Positions 5,434 through 8,516 of a stretch of 8,516 nt of DNA are shown here, piece by piece. Both the position numbers and the translations under genes were made by a program. Under the pieces are notes generated by a model. That model saw only the letters and a list, made by a program, of their open reading frames with translations. It was not told the origin of the DNA and searched no databases. The number at the start of each line of letters is the position of its first letter. The stretch's first letter is position 1. This DNA comes from Planctomycetaceae bacterium. Its GTDB lineage: Bacteria; Planctomycetota; Planctomycetia; Pirellulales; Pirellulaceae. The stretch is from positions 1 through 8,516 of the forward strand of contig PKCQ01000556.1 of NCBI GenBank assembly GCA_002862265.1, written 5' to 3'.

Positions 5434-6954
5434 ATGACAGCGATTGAGAAGCTTTCATCGGAAGAATCCGTCTCGATTTTTGAGAAGCATGTCATAGGGA
5501 ACTACCGCCGCTACCCCGTAAACTTGGTGCGAGGTTCCGGTTCCAGGGTTTGGGACAGCGAAGGACGTGAGTACCTTGATTTCTTTCCAGGTTGGGGCTG
5601 CAACCTATTGGGGCACTGCCCTGAGAAAATTGTTTCAGCCGTCCAGCGTCAAGTCGAGAAGTTGATTCACGTTCCTAACACCTGGCACATGACGCAACAG
5701 GGGGTTTGGGCTCAGATGCTCAATGAGCGAAGTTTTGGCGGCCAAGCCTTTTTTTGTAATAGTGGAGCTGAAGCGAACGAAGCGGCAATCAAGCTGGCAA
5801 GACTGCATCAGGGTGGTGAGCGTTTCAAGATCTTGACCTTCCAAGGGGGCTTTCACGGGCGTACGTTCGGTGCGCTCGCTGCGACAGCTCAGCCAAAATA
5901 TCACGCCGGGCTGGGGCCGATGCTGGCGGGTTTTAGCTATGCTCCGTTTGGTGATCTTGTTGCGGCAGAGCGAAGGATCGACGGCGCCACCGGGGCAATC
6001 CTGGTCGAGCCCATCCAAGGTGAGGGCGGGGTGCAGATTGGCGGCGCCGAGTTTTTGGGTGGCCTAAGACGCTTGGCCGATGAGCACAACCTGTTGTTGA
6101 TCTTTGACGAAGTTCAAACTGGCTGCGGTCGTACGGGCGACTGGTTTGGCTACCAGCATTTTGGGGTCGAACCTGACATGCTCACTCTCGCAAAATCACT
6201 TTGCGGCGGACTGGCCGGCGGCGCGTTGTTGGCTAAGACGGAGGTGGCTCAGAGCCTTGTGCCCGGCATGCACGCGAGTACTTTTGGCGGCAATCCAATC
6301 GCGGCTGCTGCCGGGATCGCCATGCTGGAAACGATCGAGGAAGAGGGGTTGCTTGAGCGTACGAAGCAAAATGCCGAGCTATTTGCCAATTGGCTATCTC
6401 AGTTGCAGGACGAATGCGAACAGATTCGAGAAGTGCGACAAGTTGGCGTGATGATCGGAATCGAGTTGGAACACGACGCAAGCGAAGTGGTGGCGAAGTG
6501 CTTGGAACAGGGGCTGCTGGTCAACTGCACGCAAGGCAACGTGCTGCGTTTGCTACCTGCGATGAACATCTCTGAATCCGAGATTGAATCTGGCATGCAG
6601 ATTTTCGCTAAAGCCGTGAGAGATTTCTGCGCTACTCTCGTTATTCCTGGTGCTGCTCCAACGACGACTCCTGCTAACGACGAGCCAGATCAAAAAACGG
6701 AGCATGGTGAAGTAGCCGAGCAGCTTGATCAAGCAGCCGAAGACGACGAAGTTGTAGATCCCGACTACCCCGAAGAGTCGGACGCTTCTGATCTCGAAGA
6801 AGAAGAGCTCGCGGACGATAAGGTTTTGGAGGAAGACGAAGCAGCCGAAGGGGAAGAGGAGGAGTACGAAGAGGAAGCAGAGCTGGATGACGGCGACGAC
6901 GAGTTTGAAGAAGATGAGCTTGAAGAAGACGACAGCGAAGCAGCTTTGGGGTAG
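5434..6954 (+). CDS. argD: Acetylornithine aminotransferase, long acidic C-terminus
   Basis: Pyridoxal-phosphate class III aminotransferase converting N-acetylglutamate 5-semialdehyde and glutamate to N-acetylornithine and 2-oxoglutarate. Over residues 1-400 it follows the family closely: LVRGSGSRVWDSEG near 31-44; the cofactor phosphate site CNSGAEANE (108-116); GGFHGRT (138-144) with the ring-stacking Phe140 and Arg143; FDEVQTGCGRTG (224-235), with Asp225 binding the pyridine nitrogen; TLAKSLCGG (251-259) with the Schiff-base Lys254; STFGGNP (282-288); and LRLLPAMNIS (371-380) with the substrate-binding Arg372. Enzymes of this family usually end near residue 400. Here about 105 further residues follow: a Pro/Thr/Ala-rich linker, then a tail with 37 Asp/Glu and one Lys in residues 446-506. 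The tail reads straight on in frame, with no sign of frameshift. A very short ATG-AGA-ATT-TGA frame precedes the start and its stop ends two bases before ATG 5434. Some ArgD enzymes also serve in lysine synthesis; that cannot be read here. Confidence 0.95.
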   Translation: MTAIEKLSSEESVSIFEKHVIGNYRRYPVNLVRGSGSRVWDSEGREYLDFFPGWGCNLLGHCPEKIVSAVQRQVEKLIHVPNTWHMTQQGVWAQMLNERSFGGQAFFCNSGAEANEAAIKLARLHQGGERFKILTFQGGFHGRTFGALAATAQPKYHAGLGPMLAGFSYAPFGDLVAAERRIDGATGAILVEPIQGEGGVQIGGAEFLGGLRRLADEHNLLLIFDEVQTGCGRTGDWFGYQHFGVEPDMLTLAKSLCGGLAGGALLAKTEVAQSLVPGMHASTFGGNPIAAAAGIAMLETIEEEGLLERTKQNAELFANWLSQLQDECEQIREVRQVGVMIGIELEHDASEVVAKCLEQGLLVNCTQGNVLRLLPAMNISESEIESGMQIFAKAVRDFCATLVIPGAAPTTTPANDEPDQKTEHGEVAEQLDQAAEDDEVVDPDYPEESDASDLEEEELADDKVLEEDEAAEGEEEEYEEEAELDDGDDEFEEDELEEDDSEAALG

Positions 6955-6979
6955 GGCCCTCTTAGGTCCAAATGCGTGA

Positions 6980-7014
6980 GCGGCTCTGGTGCTAGCTGCC
7001 GGTTTTTCTGTTTG
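6980..7014 (+). terminator. Terminator-like hairpin after argD
   Basis: GCGGCT (6980-6985) pairs with AGCTGC (6994-6999), six pairs with one G-U and an 8-base loop, followed by CGG and the T-rich TTTTTCTGTTT (7003-7013). The stem is short, so it may act as a weak terminator or attenuating structure between argD and argF. A second small hairpin, CCGCA/TGCGG, follows at 7020-7033. Confidence 0.4.
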
Positions 7015-7120
7015 TACTGCCGCATTTATGCGGGATGTTTACACATGGTGCCCGACACCTCACGGAGCTGCGGCTCATTTTAAACAACACAGGCTAGAGT
7101 CAGAAGCACAATTGGAAGAC

Positions 7121-7139
7121 GAGTTTCGCGAGGAAACTC
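7121..7139 (+). promoter_or_regulatory. Perfect inverted repeat before argF
   Basis: GAGTTTC (7121-7127) and GAAACTC (7133-7139) are perfect reverse complements around a 5-base GCGAG loop. The site ends 26 bases before the argF start and 15 bases before its ribosome binding site. There is no T-run after it, so it is not a standard terminator. It could be a leader hairpin or a dimeric regulator's operator; neither is proven. Confidence 0.45.
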
Positions 7140-7165
7140 AAATGACTGAATAGAAAGGGAAAATA

Positions 7166-8128
7166 GTGAGGCACTTACTTTCACTATTTGATTTACAACA
7201 GGACGAATACGAGTCGATCCTGTCGATTGCGGTGCAGGTGAAGAAGTTGCTACTCGACGGAAGTCGCCCCAGCTTCCTCCCGCGTCAAGTGACTGGATTG
7301 CTGTTTGAAAAACCGAGCCTTCGTACTCGTGTAAGTTTCGAAACCGGAATGAGCCAGCTCGGAGGCGCCAGTTTGTTCCTTGGGCAAGAAGTCGGTTGGC
7401 AAAGTCGCGAGAGCACGGCAGATTTTATCCGCGTTTTGTCTGAGTACGTTGACTATGTGGTCTGCCGATCCAAACTTCATACGACAGTCGAGGAACTTGC
7501 AAGCTTCAACTGTGTGCCGATTATCAATGGACTTACAGACCACACGCATCCTTGTCAGGCGCTGGCAGATATGCTGACGATGATGGAGCAACATGAGAGC
7601 ATCCGTGGCAAGCAAGTCACTTTTGTTGGCGACGGCAACAATGTCTCTCGCTCTCTGGCGCACGCCTGTGCTCGCAGTGGCATGCGATTTCGACTTCTGG
7701 GGCCAGAAGCTTATTTCATGGTCGACGGGTCGCTCGAGAAGCTTGAGGCGTCGTATGCGGACTGTGATCTCCAGCAAACGGAAGATCGAGAAGCCGCGAT
7801 GGCTGAGGCGGATTTCGTGTACACCGATGTCTGGACCAGCATGGGGCAAGAAAACGAATCTGAACGCCGCCTTAAGGACTTCGCGGATTATCAGTTGAAC
7901 GCAGCGCTAATGCAACTTGCACCAGATCATTGCCAAGTTTTACACTGCTTGCCAGCGAAACGCGGTGAGGAAATCACGGATGAGGTCATTGACTGTCCGA
8001 GCAGCCTGATCGTCCGTCAGGCAGGGAATCGGATGCACGCACAAAAGGGGCTTCTGCTTTGGTTGGCGCTGCAGCACGGGAGGCTAACGCCGGGTTGCTT
8101 AGAATCTGCCGGAATCGAGTTGAGATAG
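7166..8128 (+). CDS. argF: Ornithine carbamoyltransferase
   Basis: Cytoplasmic enzyme joining carbamoyl phosphate and ornithine to give citrulline, the sixth step of arginine synthesis. The 320-residue length fits the family. Motifs: FEKPSLRTRVSFE (48-59), where SLRTR is the carbamoyl-phosphate site normally read SxRTR; THPCQALAD (127-135) with the HPxQ signature; FVGDGNNV (153-160) opening the ornithine domain; DVWTSMGQE (221-229), the ornithine-binding DxxxSMG; HCLPAKRG (260-267), whose HCLP is diagnostic for ornithine rather than aspartate carbamoyltransferase; and a C-terminal NRMHAQKGLL with the expected Arg289. The start is GTG 7166 with AAGGGA five bases upstream; no better start lies before it. 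It lies 211 bases after argD with hairpins between, so it may be transcribed both from the argB promoter and separately. Nothing suggests the SOTCase/AOTCase variants: the residues after HCLPA and the SMG loop look standard, although distinguishing these from sequence alone is imperfect. Confidence 0.95.
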   Translation: MRHLLSLFDLQQDEYESILSIAVQVKKLLLDGSRPSFLPRQVTGLLFEKPSLRTRVSFETGMSQLGGASLFLGQEVGWQSRESTADFIRVLSEYVDYVVCRSKLHTTVEELASFNCVPIINGLTDHTHPCQALADMLTMMEQHESIRGKQVTFVGDGNNVSRSLAHACARSGMRFRLLGPEAYFMVDGSLEKLEASYADCDLQQTEDREAAMAEADFVYTDVWTSMGQENESERRLKDFADYQLNAALMQLAPDHCQVLHCLPAKRGEEITDEVIDCPSSLIVRQAGNRMHAQKGLLLWLALQHGRLTPGCLESAGIELR

Positions 8129-8516
8129 GCGAAATGCGAGTCTGGAGCTAGCAATCCAAGTTCGTTTTCCAGCGATACTCTCTTGCGTGAATACACTTTC
8201 GATTGGTGGAGATTCTTCTGTCGGTCGCCTCAGCGAAGGCTTTATGCTGACTCAGTGCCAATGGTTGCGAGGGCGTTGATTTCTTTGAGTTTTAAGTCAC
8301 CTCACAACTTTTCAGTGACTCGGCTCGTATTCTTCCCAAGGACCGATTGCTTCAATCCAACCAAGCCCCCCAACCCCACCTTTGTTGCGTAAGCCCGATA
8401 GGGATAGCTTCATTGCGCTCCCGTAGATTTCCCAGCTCACTTAAACTGCTTAGAAGCAAGAGGAACTGAGCTTTCGCCTGCAAGGATTTCAAAGTGAACC
8501 TGTCCCCCCCCAAAAA
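8129..8516. other. Region without a recognisable gene
   Basis: A 69-codon plus frame (8183-8392) has low-complexity, aromatic- and proline-rich sequence, no ribosome binding site and no known motif, so I do not call it. AGTCAC at 8295-8300 and GTGACT at 8315-8320 are inverted copies with a 14-base loop and no T-run, hence doubtful as a terminator. The last bases read AACCTGTCC, an eight-C run and AAAAA, discussed in the findings. No argF terminator is obvious. Confidence 0.45.

Noticed and set aside
6765..7025. Minus-strand frame rich in serine
   Set aside because: It is the antisense of the Glu/Asp codons in the acidic ArgD tail (GAA/GAG/GAC read backwards give Ser-rich codons), not a gene.
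7250..7849. Long minus-strand frame inside argF
   Set aside because: It lies wholly antisense to a clearly conserved gene and has no recognisable motif.
8183..8392. 69-codon plus frame after argF
   Set aside because: No ribosome binding site, no family resemblance, and an unusual Phe/Pro/Arg-rich composition.
1..8516. CRISPR array, tRNA, rRNA, insertion sequence or transposase
   Set aside because: No spaced direct repeats, cloverleaf sequence, rRNA-like segment or transposase motif was seen on either strand.

Overview
The window looks like chromosomal DNA of a planctomycete, most likely a Pirellula/Rhodopirellula-type organism. This is inferred from protein features. There is an S26 signal peptidase with a cysteine-rich zinc-ribbon-like insert after its catalytic serine and a long insert before its GDN box. 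There is a decayed DUF2306 membrane protein with the 'YFPPNF' signature I associate with planctomycete members, and a decayed small protein starting with a CPHC...CPSC ribbon. No mobile element, tRNA, rRNA or CRISPR array was seen.

Layout. 1-355: no recognisable gene. 356-680: remnant of a zinc-ribbon plus membrane-helix protein, broken by an in-frame TGA and a frameshift. 681-994: no confident gene. 995-2374: intact S26 signal peptidase-like gene. 2397-3086: DUF2306 membrane protein interrupted by two nonsense codons. 3087-3558: mostly unassigned. 3559-4099: remnant of the C-terminal part (domains IV-V) of an EF-G-like translation factor, with stops and frameshifts, followed by a terminator-like hairpin at 4108-4144. 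4145-4420: non-coding leader. 4491-5381 argB, 5434-6954 argD, 7166-8128 argF: an intact co-directional arginine biosynthesis cluster. 8129-8516: no recognisable gene.

Function. ArgB phosphorylates N-acetylglutamate, ArgD converts N-acetylglutamate semialdehyde to N-acetylornithine, and ArgF carbamoylates ornithine to citrulline. ArgC and the deacetylation/acetyl-transfer step (ArgJ or ArgE) are not in the window. A sigma70-like promoter sits just before argB. The 211-base argD-argF gap holds a terminator-like hairpin and a perfect 7-bp inverted repeat, so argF may be expressed at a different level from argBD.

The most notable points are the roughly 100-residue, extremely acidic tail on ArgD and three decayed genes sharing about 4 kb with one intact signal peptidase gene. 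All genes and remnants are on the plus strand. I found no convincing undescribed multi-gene system.
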